Below are positions 26,514-39,704 of a stretch of 64,000 nt of DNA, piece by piece (position 1 is the first letter of the stretch; each line of letters begins with the position of its first letter). The stretch lies in contig NC_083641.1 in assembly GCF_963576545.1 (NCBI RefSeq), positions 13,448,893 through 13,512,892 on the forward strand. The letters are read 5' to 3'. Both the position numbers and the translations under genes were made by a program. Below the pieces are notes generated by a model. That model worked only from the letters and a program-made list of their open reading frames with translations. It was not told the origin of the DNA and searched no databases. The DNA comes from Limanda limanda. Its lineage: Eukaryota > Chordata > Actinopteri > Pleuronectiformes > Pleuronectidae.

Positions 26514-29500
26514 CTGAAGGAGAAAGAGGACAATCACTCACTCTTCACTTCCTGTGGCCTCGAATGTCCCCCACGGAAAAGCCAACATTATAAAAACAGA
26601 GTTTTATGGGTTACATGGGAGAAAACAAATATTTGAATACCTTAATAAGATTTTCTGTAAGATTTTATAGCTGAGCACTTTTTCTTAATTAAAACATTAT
26701 ATGGTACATGGTGTTGTAGAACAGTTTAAAGATGAGTCACTACAGAGGTAGTCCAAATCGTAAGCTTTGCATCATTAGATTCACTTTTTGTATTAAGAGG
26801 CTACTATTTTAGAATTAAAATTATTTGAACTCTTTAAAACACACAAACTTAAACCAGGCTTCTTGAGGTTACACTGGGGAGTGCTGAATAAAATGAATGC
26901 TTGTTATTTTCTTTCCTTCTATTTCCTGTGTGTGTGTGTGTGTGTGTGTGTTTGCATGTGTTTGTGTGTGTGGATACTTAAAACGAGGAAATGATCATTA
27001 TTTAAACAGGTTCGAGTTAAAACTCCTAAAATACACCGAACAATGTTTAAGTATGAGTCCTTTGTGCATTTACAACAATGGACTGTGTGTATGTCTGTGT
27101 TTGTGTGTGTGTACGTCTGTGTGTTTGTGTAAGTGTCCATGCAAAATTCAGCTCCTCAATGGATGAAAAACAATCAACCTTTAGATTCTAAAGTGGAAAC
27201 TTTATTTCCTTTAAATGAGCCAAAATCCCATTTCACCTTCAAAATCTGTACAAATGAGATTTTCTAGTGTTATGGCCCAAAGCAGAGTTTAGTTCCTTTT
27301 GCTTCTCTACTTGATTTAACTTAACATAACTGTTTTTTTAGACTCCCCGTTCAGCTCTGTGGCTCATTAAGAAATATATTATTTTAGGGTATAGGACGTC
27401 TCAGTGTCTCTCCTGCTGTTTACCTGTGCATCCATCTCCTGTCGTTTGATCTGTGTGAGCGTCATGCTGGAGAAATCCATTGTGTCTGGAAACACAAACC
27501 AAAGAAGAGAACTTTTAAATGGAGCCAAAAACATTTTTTAATCAGTTTTATATGTTAAACAGAAAAAGGCTTTTTTTAACTTAAGAAAGAGAGAAAGATT
27601 AAAAATTACAACAAGTGGACTTCTGCATTATAACTAATTATACTAACTATTAACTATTATACTGTTGTCAAACATTTAAGCTGAGGTTATGAGATCGATT
27701 CCCTCACCTTTTTCTTCAATCTGAGACTTCCCAGACTTGGTGGAGGCCACGACGGCGGCGGTGGCCTGTGTGACGCCGCGGGACGCGTGCTGCAGACGGT
27801 GCAGGTTGGGGCTGTCTTTGTCCGCTTTCACCTGCAGACGAGAAAAACAGACAACAAGACAAGAGACATGACATCTACAGCTTGGGACTTCTGCTTCAAC
27901 AATAGCTAACAATTTAAATCACTCAGTCATAGGTATTTTAATGTGTAAATCTCCAGTATGCATTCAGCCCCTATTAACTCACTATATGTTTATGGATTAA
28001 AAAAGGTCTACTGTGTGTTTTCTCCACATTAAGTCATTACTCCACACGGAGAGGGAAAAGTACAGAAAAACATTGTTCACTCACCTTGGAAGCAGCCACC
28101 AGCTGTGCAGTGCTGGCAGCTATTTCATGTGAACACACCATCAACTCCTCGAACTTCCCTTTGCCCTGCACCACCAGATCAGCAGCGTCCCTGCAACCAA
28201 GCAACACATTCAATAAGTCGGTGTCTTAAAAATTTAGGACAAGAAAACTTAACATGATTTATAAATGGTAGTTTATAAATGTTACTTTTTATTTGACTGT
28301 TAAACAAATTTCTCCCATCCTCCAAGATTTATATTGATCGCTGCATCTTGAAATACATGTTTCCACTAACTCTTTATACATTTGATATGAGTAAGAGATA
28401 CTCAGAGGACGACTGGTACTTACACCATGACTGTGGCGCCCCATCCCACTGCTTTGGAGGCAGAGATCAGACCCTCGGTCCAGCGGGAGTTCTTGACATA
28501 AAATTCCTTCATGGAGGCTGCCCCCTGGTGGACAAAAGAGTGAAAAATTCAAACAAACAACATGACACACTTTTTTCATTCCTGTGTATGAATTGAACGC
28601 AGAGGTTGGATCTAACGACTATTTTCACTACAGGTCAATTATTATAATTTGAATATGTCCAAGGAGACATTCAAATGTCTTGGTTGGTCTGACTGATAGT
28701 CCAAAACCAAAAGTTTAAATCTACTCGGGTTTCACACTGAGAGCTCCCTAAAATAAAATCCTCTCTGCACTCTCACAAAATGTCCACTTCCTAAAGCTGC
28801 TATAAAACGCTATATATATATGAATACATTTTTCAACTTTAAATCACTTATTTTGTTTTCAAAAATTAGTAATTTTCCATATACTAGATCTTAATGAGAT
28901 CCTGGCATATGTCACTGATTAGCAACAACACTGAATTGTATGTATGATTATTTTTGGTGTAACATCACATTTAAAAAACACTTAAACTGCTATAAAACAC
29001 GATAGATATTATCATTATTTTTCACTTTCAATATGAAGGATTTTTTTAATATATACCAGCATCAGTCCTGATCAGACCCTATGATAAATACAGGACTTCA
29101 AATAAAGATCACTTGGATCATGCAACAGACACTCGGTATATACAACAGACCAGAAATCTCGACCTAGTTTGAAATGTAGTGTAGAATCCTTGTTTAAGAC
29201 TAAGTTTGCAGATGTCACGTTATCATCAAATAAATCCTTCAGATGATTCGAAACTGATGAGAAAACTGTAAAAAGTCACATGAAGGAGAACTCACCCTTC
29301 CGCCCTCCACGATGTCCCTCTGCAGGTGTTTGGAAGAAAGAACAAGCTCCTTGATCGCCTGCATCAGTTCTGTGCACGAGGCCAAGATCCTGCAGGGGGC
29401 GACAGAGCAGAGCACACAAGCATTGAAACTCTTCTGTAGCTGCTGCTGAGGTGATATCTCCATTTCATACGGGATCAGAACATCTTCAAGTCTGTGGTGC

Positions 29501-30483
29501 TTTAAATATCTTGCACGCAAGGTTTGAAGCCTCTCAAAATAACAACAGAACAAACATGTAGCTGCTTTATTTTTTTAAAGAATGAGATCAAAATTGAAAG
29601 GGATCAGCCTCCCCACTGTCTCCAGACAGTCTAGTTCTAACAGGACCGATGCACCACTGACCTAAATACTCAAGGTAGTGTTTGCAGCTGCAGCAGTTTA
29701 GTTTAGTTTCTTTTCGTGATCATCTCTCACAGCAGGTATTGAGAAAACAACACTTTACATGAATAACTAGATCAGAGGCAGTATGGAAGCCCATTTCCGC
29801 CACTGTGATGAAAAAAAAAATTTTTTTTATCTCATTATTATGAGATACTACCTCATAATTATGACTTAGCATCTCATTATTATGAGATTCTATCTCATAA
29901 TTATGACTTAGCATCTCATTATTATGAGATACTATCTCATTATTATGACTTAGTATCTCATAATTATGACTTAGCATCTCATAATTATGACTTAGTATCT
30001 CATTATTATGAGATAGTATCTCATAATTATGACTTAGCATCTCATTATTATGAGATAGTATCTCATAATTATGACTTAGCATCTCATTATTATGACTAAG
30101 TATCTCATTATTATGAGATAGTATCTCATAATTATGACTTAACATCTCATTATTATGAGATAGCATCTCATTATTATGAGATACTATCTCATAATTATGA
30201 CTTAGCATCTCATAATTATGACTTAGCATCTCATTATTATGAGATACTATCTCATAATTATGACTTAGCATCTCATTATTATAAGATAGTAACTCATAAT
30301 TATGACTTAGCATCTCATAATTATGACTTAACATCTCATTATTATGAGATAGTATCTCAAAATTATGACTTAGCTTCTCATTATTATGAGATAGTATCTC
30401 ATTATTATGACATAATATCTCATAATTATGACTTAGCATCTCATTATTATGAGATACTGACTGCAGGGTCTGTCATGCGAGTC

Positions 30484-30553
<70 letters not shown>

Positions 30554-33500
30554 CTTGTCTCTATTCCTCTTCACTAAAACTGATAATCACATGTATTTTT
30601 TAGTAATTATTCGATGATGACCGATCAAGACTTCGGATCGCTCCGTCACTTCAACGCTGACGGTCCTGTACTGTGCGCGTCACGTTACATCTCACGTTAC
30701 GAAACACATGTTTAAACACCGTGTGCACGTAGTCCCCAGCTCCACACAACACGTGTTTCATGAACTCAAACAAACACAAAGTAAACATCAGTCCTGTACG
30801 TGTCCTAATAACTTGTGATCGGTGCTGGTGTTTATTGTTAAAGTGTGAAGTGAGCGCGGGTCAGAGGGAAGTGAGGCGGAAGCAGAGTCCGACACACACA
30901 AGACAACCGGACTTTTAAAGAGCGTCTGTTCTGATCCTGGAGCAGCGCTTGTTATAATTATTCAGCGGCAGCACATCGCTAAGACAATGAACTGAGCAGA
31001 AAACATGGATCGATCCTGTTATGTCTCTGTATCGATGCACAGTCTTCCACTTCCGCGAGGAAGGCTGCTGTCCCCGCACCCGCTCAGCCTCGGGTTCCCT
31101 GCTCTGTGGCGCCCCGCCCACAATCCGTATCTCATAATAATGACTTAGTATCTCATTATTATGAGATAGCATCTCATAATAATGACTTAGCATCTCATAA
31201 TTATGACTTAGCATCTCATAATTATGAGATACTATCTCATAATTATGACTTAGTGTCTGACTGTGGGCGGGTTGCAGCAGGGCAGGTGAGCAGTGGTAGA
31301 GAGGCTGGGAACTCAGTGAAGTAAAGTTAAGGTTTGAGTTAATGATAACTACGCCCGCCACTGTAACAGAAATACAACATTTGACTTGCATGACAGACCC
31401 TGCAGTCAGTATCTCATAATAATGAGATGCTAAGTCATAATTATGAGATATTATGTCATAATAATGAGATACTATCTCATAATAATGAGAAGCTAAGTCA
31501 TAATAATGAGATGCTAAGTCATAATTATGAGATACTTTCTCATAATAATGAGATAGTAAGTCATAATAATGAGATACTATCTCATAATAATGAGATGCTA
31601 AGTCATAATTATGAGATACTATCTCATAATAATGAGATACTAAGTCATAATTATGAGATGCTAAGTCATAATTATGAGATACTAAGTCATAATAATGAGA
31701 TACTATCTCATAATAATGAGATGCTAAGTCATAATTATGAGATAGTATCTCATAATAATGAGATGCTAAGTCATAATTATGAGATAGTATCTCATAATTA
31801 TGAGATACTAAGTCATAATAATGAGATACTATCTCATAATAATGAGAAGCTAAGTCATAATAATGAGATGCTAAGTCATAATTATGAGATACTTTCTCAT
31901 AATAATGAGATAGTAAGTCATAATAATGAGATGCTATCTCATAATAATGAGATGCTAAGTCATAATTATGAGATACTATCTCATAATAATGAGATACTAA
32001 GTCATAATTATGAGATGCTAAGTCATAATTATGAGATACTAAGTCATAATAATGAGATACTATCTCATAATAATGAGATGCTAAGTCATAATTATGAGAT
32101 AGTATCTCATAATAATGAGATGCTAAGTCATAATTATGAGATAGTATCTCATAATTATGAGATACCAATTTTTTTTTTTTTCATCACAGTGGCGGAAATG
32201 GGCTTCCATAGAGGCAGAGATGAGAAAGAGCAGTGCTGGTTAATTGGTTGAATACAACAAACACACACGGGTGTAATGAATTATACACCCGTTTCTCTGT
32301 GTCGTTGTGGTTTGAAAATGAAAGGATGCAACACTAATGACTAGACATGCTCATTGGAATGAGGTTCAAAAAGCTGCTCAGAGAGACATCTACACCCTAC
32401 AGAGTGATTCATGTGGCACTGGATGGTTGAGTCCAGATTCATGTGCATTCAACAAATGACCCCGATGGTCCGGTTTGGAGCAAAGAACCTAGACTCTGTC
32501 CAATTATGTCATCAAGAGGTTCCTGGAGCTGTTAACAGCACGTTGTGAAGAAACACTTTGAGAACTTGCCAACCTGTTCAGTGGAGATGCTCCAGGGAAA
32601 GGTTTTCAGACATTAACTCGAAAGTGGCTCTGGGTATTTACAGGACTTTGCATTTCACATACGAAGAACGCAGCAGGAGATTGTCGGAGTCAGACGCGTT
32701 CACAATGACAGGAAAATGTCAAAATCAGTTCAGATGAAGAGTGGTGTCTGGGGGAGGACATGAAGAAGCTGAACATGAATTATCATTTTGCTGTGGTTAT
32801 CACGTGTTTTTGACGGGTCGACACTGGGAAAAGCTCTCAGATCTTTTTGTCTTTCCAAATTGACAACTTTGTCAGTGTCTTCAAGGCGCCCACTCGCTCA
32901 CTGTGAATTCCCTGTTGTATTCTCACATGGGCCCACTCAGGCATTTTACTCGGGGTGCTGGCTGGAAAAGTTCGGGAAAACGTCCCAAGCAACTGACTTG
33001 GATTTTAAGAAATAATCTGAAGTTACAGTGCCTGTCTGAAAAGCAGATTTACTGCAGAAATGTATTTTAGGTTTGCAAATAGACATTACGTTACATGGCA
33101 CATCCGCTTCAGACTTCAGTTTGCACGGCCTTTGTGGCTGAACTGATGAAATTCCTTGCACATCAATGTGTGACCGTCTGCAAATGCACGGGTTTCTACC
33201 ACGCACAATTTGTAACAGTTGAAATTGTGGACTGCTCCTTTAACACATACTGTGTTGCCTAGATACAGCAGCAGACTAATTGGTGGCGTGATGTTTTCTC
33301 ACAGGTTTGGTCTCTGAGAACCTGTTGCACTTTTGTCTCTCAGCTCATATTTGACGAGTTTCTATTTAGTGGATGACCTGCTCTATCTCTTGATCCACAG
33401 CCATCCTACTTCTGCATTTATACTGATATTTTCTCACAGAAGACGGTGGTGTGTGTTTTCCAACTTTTCAAACTTCGCTCTGATCTGCATCTTACCTCTC

Positions 33501-36500
33501 GTTGACCTCCATCTTGACTCCTGTATCAACAGCTCGAGACTTGTTGAGCATTTCCTGTTGGAAAACACAGACAAAAAACACTTTGAAGTTAAAACGGTTT
33601 TGAAATGCAATAGTTGGTGATGTTTTCCCACAGCACGCATAGAAAAACAAGCTCACACACACAGCGAGTACATATAAATACACATCTGCCATCAGATGAG
33701 CAAATCTAAACACACACACACTTAAGCACCTCTATCCTGGCAGCAGCTGACTCCACAGCAGCAGAAGTGGAGGACATTTCCAGCTCCACCAGATCTCCCA
33801 GCTCCCCCTGCTGCAGCTCCAAGCCCCGAGGACGCAGTTTCTGAAAACACCAGAGAGACTTGAGTTTAATAATACAGCAGAAGAACAGGACCTTTCGCTG
33901 GGATCCAGATTCTGAGGTCGTAACAGCGACATCATCATTATTATCTCAGCAGCAGTGTGTCTCGGCACCGGAGCACAAACCTCTGCGGTGGCCAGCAGGG
34001 CTTCCAGAGCAGCCTTCAGTCGGCTGTCGTCGGCTGCAGCCAGGCTGTCGCGCTGCTTCATCTGTCCCAGCAGAGCCAGAGCCTCGGCGCCACACGTCTT
34101 TACACTCTCCGACAGGGCTGACAGAGACATAGACGAGGAGGATGCACGTGTTAATTACACTCACTTTCATATGAAAGGACCATGTTGTGTCCTCTGTTAA
34201 CTCCGATGTGTAGCGGTGCAACTAGTGGCTGCAGCTGTAGTGTTAATTATACCGACGTCCCCTCAGGCCAAGTGTCATCTACCAGCCGCTCTCATAGTAT
34301 TAGAGAGGAACTAAAATTACCGTTTTTGGACGCAGCGCATCCAGCTGATTTGCATCAAAATGTACACAAGATTTAAAATCCTCTATTGAAATGTTTTTGC
34401 GCAGTTTGGACAGAAAAGGTTCATGTCTAAACCTCTCCATCGACTTCCTGAGCTACAGCTACAGAAGCAGCTTCAGTCTGACCCAGTTTCAATTCTCTGT
34501 GTTTGTTATTTCTTGCAGTAATAAGAGAGCATTGTTATATTTGGGCATGTTTAGTCTTCCAAAGGCTGCTAATATCTCCCAAGAGATTAGATCCTTCAAA
34601 CATTACTTCTGCTTGAAGTCAGCAAAGAATTAAATTGTGCATGTTTTGACTGAACTTGCGCATTAAAGACTTTTAAAGGGCTGCTTCTCAGCATGATGCG
34701 AATGCTGTAGCAGAACATTCAGACTAACACAAGGTGTTACAACACTTAGTTGACAAACCAGAAGATTATTTCCTATAAGTAAATTATTGAGGCAATAGTT
34801 TTAGCTCATATTGCCAAACTTCACATGTTACACATGAAGACACATGAGCGACTCACAGACCTGTCAGAACATGACTGAGCAGACTGACTCACCCACAGAT
34901 TAATATCAGGAGGGACCTGGAGATTAAACTCTATTCATCTCCAGCTCTCTCTTTCTCTGACACACACGCACACACACTTACCATCAGCCTGCTCCACTGC
35001 CACCATGTGGGAGGTGGCACTGCCCTGAACGATGGTGTCTCCCACCAGGTGGCCACACTGGGTCACCACTCGCAGCAACTCAGATACATCTAGATAGACA
35101 TGAATACAAGTCAATAGAAATCGGTAAGAATTTACTGACACACACACACACACTTAGTCAACATTAACACAAACACATATATAAAACCCTGGCCCCCAAA
35201 CATCTCTGTTTACTGTATTTATATGCACATTAGGCTCTGCAGCTGATAGAAACCTTACAACAACTAGTATACTATAGTACCTTTTAAAATACAGAGCGAC
35301 AAGTTTTATTTTCATCTTGGGAATTCCAGTCTAAATGTCGACTGTTTTTTCACTTCTCATAAACCTTGTACAGATCTCTCATCGTAGCCACTTCTGTGCA
35401 CACAGAGACTGTACATGAAAGTGGACGTCTCCACTTCCCCTCACATTCTAGAAATGACGCCAGGATGATGGAGCCACGGTAGCAATGCTCACACTCCACC
35501 AATCACAGGTCAGTCTCAATCATGACATCATACCAAGTTTTATATGCAGTCTATGGTTGTGCCTGCTCAGGACAGTTTGCATCATTATGTTTATATTAGA
35601 GTTTGGTGACATCCTATCTTCAACCAGTGCGTTTTAGTATCTGTGGTTGTTCGGCAAAATAAATGCTTAGAAGGCACAAACAATAAGCTAAAACAGCTAA
35701 TTATTACCTATTTTATAATGTGTAATAAAATAAAATGTGTCCCTGAAAAAGCTAAACTCACCTGTGTCATCTGCTGTGAAGACCCCGCTGGCAGAATGGA
35801 GTCGCTCCATGCAATCTAAAGAGGCCTGACATCTGGATGCTAGATAATCTGCAGAGAGAAACACAAAGAGACACGATGCATTACAGCGGGAGCTTAGAGA
35901 CAAACATGAGGGCATGCACACAACCCTTTCTACACACACTGCTAATTAGTGTTCCTTCATGGAGTATGAGCTGCCTTGTTCTGTGTTGCTGTAGAATAAA
36001 AGCCCCTGACCTGCAGAGCTGGTGCAGCTGATGTGTGCCGGGTCGTGAATCTGAGCCAGCGAGTCCTGGATGATCTTCTCCGCCTCCTCCACAGCTCCCT
36101 GCAGGCTGGACCAGCGAGCTGCGACCAGCTGACTCTCCAGCGCCTGCTCCCGGCTCTCCTGTGGACGCAAACACACACGGACCAAGGTGAACCTACGACA
36201 TCGTCATTTATTAAAAACGCTGGAGGGTCTTAGTGTTAAAGAACTATTAATTGGACACACTGGATCATCGTGGTTCTGTCACTTCTATCTGCTTGATTGA
36301 TTGCAGCTAATTAAAAGAGTTCACATTCATTCACCTTCTCATTGAGCTGATTCTGCAGAGCCTCTGCCGTCTTCACCCCGCTCTCCCTCTCTGTGGCCAG
36401 GGAGCTCTGGACCCGCTCTAGCTCCTCCCCCTGGGCCGCCAGCTCCACCTCCACCTTCGACAGGGACTGCACCAGCTCGGCCTTCTCGGACTGCAGGGCG

Positions 36501-38865
36501 GTCAGCTGCGTGCTGAGCACCTCGCTCGACTGCACGGAGGACATAAAAGATGGAGGGATAAAGAAGTGAGGAATGTGACACAGTCTGGATGGTGTCGGGG
36601 GACGATGAACAGACAGCAGGACGTGGTTAGGATAATACGCAGCTGTCAGGACATGTCAGGATGTGGTTTTGCTGCGAGCGCTCCGACCTCACAATAGAAA
36701 ACATTTTATCTCCAGCCAGTGATTACAACAATACTGTCTCCATTTCAGTTTGTGGACAGTCTCCAGAGACGGTTGGGTTTACAATCAAAGGAAGGCGGGG
36801 AAGTTGTGGTTGCACAACTCGGCTGTAAAGCAGCAATCGTTAGCTACGACAAACAGAGTGAGGTTGCATCACATTCTGTGCGCTCGAGGTTTGTGAAATG
36901 AAATATTCAGACTGTTTACGACCATCGTGTTGTAAGCAGAGTTAGGTTATGACTCATGAGGTGTGTGCATGAAGAACAGGTGAGAGACTTACAGCCTGAA
37001 CGCCAGCAGGTCCCACACAGACGGGGGGGAGAGAAGCAGAGAGATAAAACAAGAAAGGAGAATTGTTAAGGAAGTTTTTTTTTTAAGAGACAGGAGCTGG
37101 TTAGAGCTGGACACTGGAGACAGGAGCGATAAAACGTGGGCTGGTGTGTGTGAAAAATGAGCTATTGAGATTCAGAATGATGGAGGAGGACAGGAAAGGT
37201 GACAGAGTCGATGAGAAGTAGATATGAAAATAGAGAGAGGAGAGGGAACTGTGCACGGAGAGAAAAAGGAGGGACAAAGGTAATCACAATCACAGACTGA
37301 ATATGAAGACGGAGACATCACAGCTCCCCAAACATGAAGCAAAGCGCCTGGATCGCCCCCTGGTGGCTGGGTGCAGTACGTCATAAATCATGCCTCCTCC
37401 ATGTTAATGGATGTTACGTGTACCAAACTAAGCATACATCCACACTACATTTCAAAATTAATTTCAAGATACAGGCCTCTTAATTTCCCTTTAAAATATA
37501 TATATTGTTTTGTAACTTCTCATAGATGCATAGAATAAATCCTTAGCCCAAGAGAAAAAGAGAAATGGAGGGAGTGATGGGATGGATGATAGTTTGAAGA
37601 TAAAAACATGCACAAAAACAGCTTTGTGACTGAAATTGGAAAATGTTGTTTGAGTGTGGTGGAACGTTTCAGCCTGCAGCCTGCCCTCGCTGATAGACGC
37701 TCGGGTGTGGTTTACCATCTAAGTCAAGATCCAGGATTTGTTTAAATCCAGTTTTATAAACCACTAGCAGCACTTTTACGGTCAAATTCACCCATTCAGA
37801 CGTATACAGTGCTACTATGTGCAGCACTTTTTTCTTTCACACACCATTCACACAGTCACGGCAATTTGGGCTTCAGTATCTAGACAAGGACACTGGTACG
37901 CAGACTGAAGGAGCCAGGGATTGAAGCACTAACCTTCTGGTTAGTGGACGACCCACTTTACTCCTTGAACCACACTCTCATGTAAAAGAAGTTATAAAAA
38001 TGATCCTGAAAACAGATCCCAGGTACGACTGATTCATGTTGTGACTAATGCTTTAAGATGAGATCATCAAGTAACTGATGACTGGGAAACGAGTGCTATC
38101 CTGTTATTAGATTCTATTCAGACGGTAATCCATTTGGATTATCCAGGTCCAAGGTACAGCATTTCATTTCAGTTTCTTTTTAGTGGGACAGAATATTGAA
38201 AATTAGTTTGGTAACTTGACAAAGAGTTTAGTTAGCAGACGGAGGCTTAGATACAGAAAATATGGGTGTAGTCTTTCTTGAGTAAGAAATGTGAGAGGAG
38301 TGCAACCTGTTGTGAAGAAACCACGGTGGTCTTCAGGGAATCCAGCTCTGTGCGGCTGGACACCAGCTCTCTCTGGAGCTCCTGGAGCTGCTCCAGCTGG
38401 TTCCTCTCCTGAGCAAAGACACGTGGAGATGTCACTTCAGATAGATCACATCAGCTCAGGTTGAAAACACTGATTTATAACATTTCAGCATAGATTATAA
38501 GAACACAGGAATTTTCTGAAGACTGCACAGGGGACCCCACAAACCGTATCTGTACATTACTATTCTCCTCACAACCAGACCTCTGTATACATGCACCCTA
38601 AAATAACCAGGTTTGAGTCCTTCTCCACATCTCTGTCGGACACTCAGCAAATCATTTGGCTTCAGAGGGGGTCAATTCTTTTGTATGTTTGTCGGTGATA
38701 AGGACTTTCTTCTCCTCCTCCTCACCTGTCTGTCTGCAGACTCCTGAGCTGCTTTCACATTCTCCTGCATCTCTTTCCTCACCACCTCCACCTCATCCTG
38801 TGCCGTCTGAGCCACCGTCATCTGCCGGGTCACCTCTGCGTTCTACACACACACATACACACAGA

Positions 38866-38932
<67 letters not shown>

Positions 38933-39669
38933 ACAAACAAAGCCGCAGACATGAAGAGAAAGAAAGCTAAATTATCATAAATCTGGTGGTCTAAGAAGAG
39001 AGTAATTAAAGGAGACATTTAATGCTTTTTCACCTCTTCTAATGTTTTAATTATTACTTCTGCAGAGTTTAAAAGTTCCTGTTTCTCATCAGTAGTCCGG
39101 CTGATGCTTCTGGGCAATAGGTCATGTGGCATCCTAATGCATTGTCATATTTGCATAATGCACACCTCGTGGCTAGATTGACACGCCCCCCCCAAGAAAG
39201 CCAGGATAGCAGATGCAGACATTTCCAAGACTCACTGGAGGCAGTTGACCAATCACAACAGAGATGGCCAGCTGGCCAATCACAGCACACTGGTCTATGT
39301 TAAAGAGACAGGAGCTAAAATCAAGTGTTTCAGACAGAGGCTGAACAGAGGAGCTGCAGCGACGGGTGAGGAAAGTGATGTGTTTCCTGAATATTACAGC
39401 ATGTGAACATTTCAAGCAAGGACTTAAATTAGAATTATGAACCTGTATATGAGTATGTCTCCTTTACTCTAACTTGGAAGCTCAAGGTTTTCATAATCAG
39501 GTGAGAGTGAGGTATCTTTCTCACCTTCCTCAACAGGTCTGCATGACTCTGAACCAGCTCTGTGTACTTCTCCTTCAGTTTGGTGTAGCGTTGCTCGTTG
39601 GCCTGGGCTTTTTCTGGTGAGACAGAGACAAACACGATTATGTGCTGAGGAAGCATCATCCTCATCAAT

Positions 39670-39704
<35 letters not shown>

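Larger units (their letters stand above)
29782..32210. mobile_element. Foldback-type DNA transposon with tandem-repeat arms
   Basis: Perfect 29-bp terminal inverted repeats (29782-29810 and 32182-32210, starting TATGGAAGCCC) are each followed inward by an A- or T-run and then by 0.6-0.75 kb of a 21-bp tandem unit. The arms also share an inner cap, CTGACTGCAGGGTCTGTCATG, at 30457-30477 and, inverted, at 31394-31414. The element is flanked by GAGGCAG at 29775-29781 and 32211-32217, a 7-bp target duplication. The interior has a (GT)n tract, a GC-richer block and a small third array. No transposase was recognised, so it is non-autonomous. The layout resembles Foldback/Galileo-like elements; the superfamily is not determined. 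It sits in the hip1 intron between coding exons 24 and 25. Confidence 0.85.

Noticed and set aside
31106..31324. A 72-codon plus-strand frame in the element core
   Set aside because: Mostly the same heptad satellite with GC-rich edges; no independent coding signal.
29782..32210. CRISPR-like array
   Set aside because: Units are contiguous 21-mers without unique spacers, in eukaryotic intronic DNA.
29720..32251. Long open frames of SHNYEIL/SHYYDLA heptads on both strands (up to 417 codons)
   Set aside because: They are produced by the 21-bp tandem unit, which lacks stops in several frames on both strands. There is no promoter, splice context or non-repeat protein similarity, and the frames run through transposon termini.
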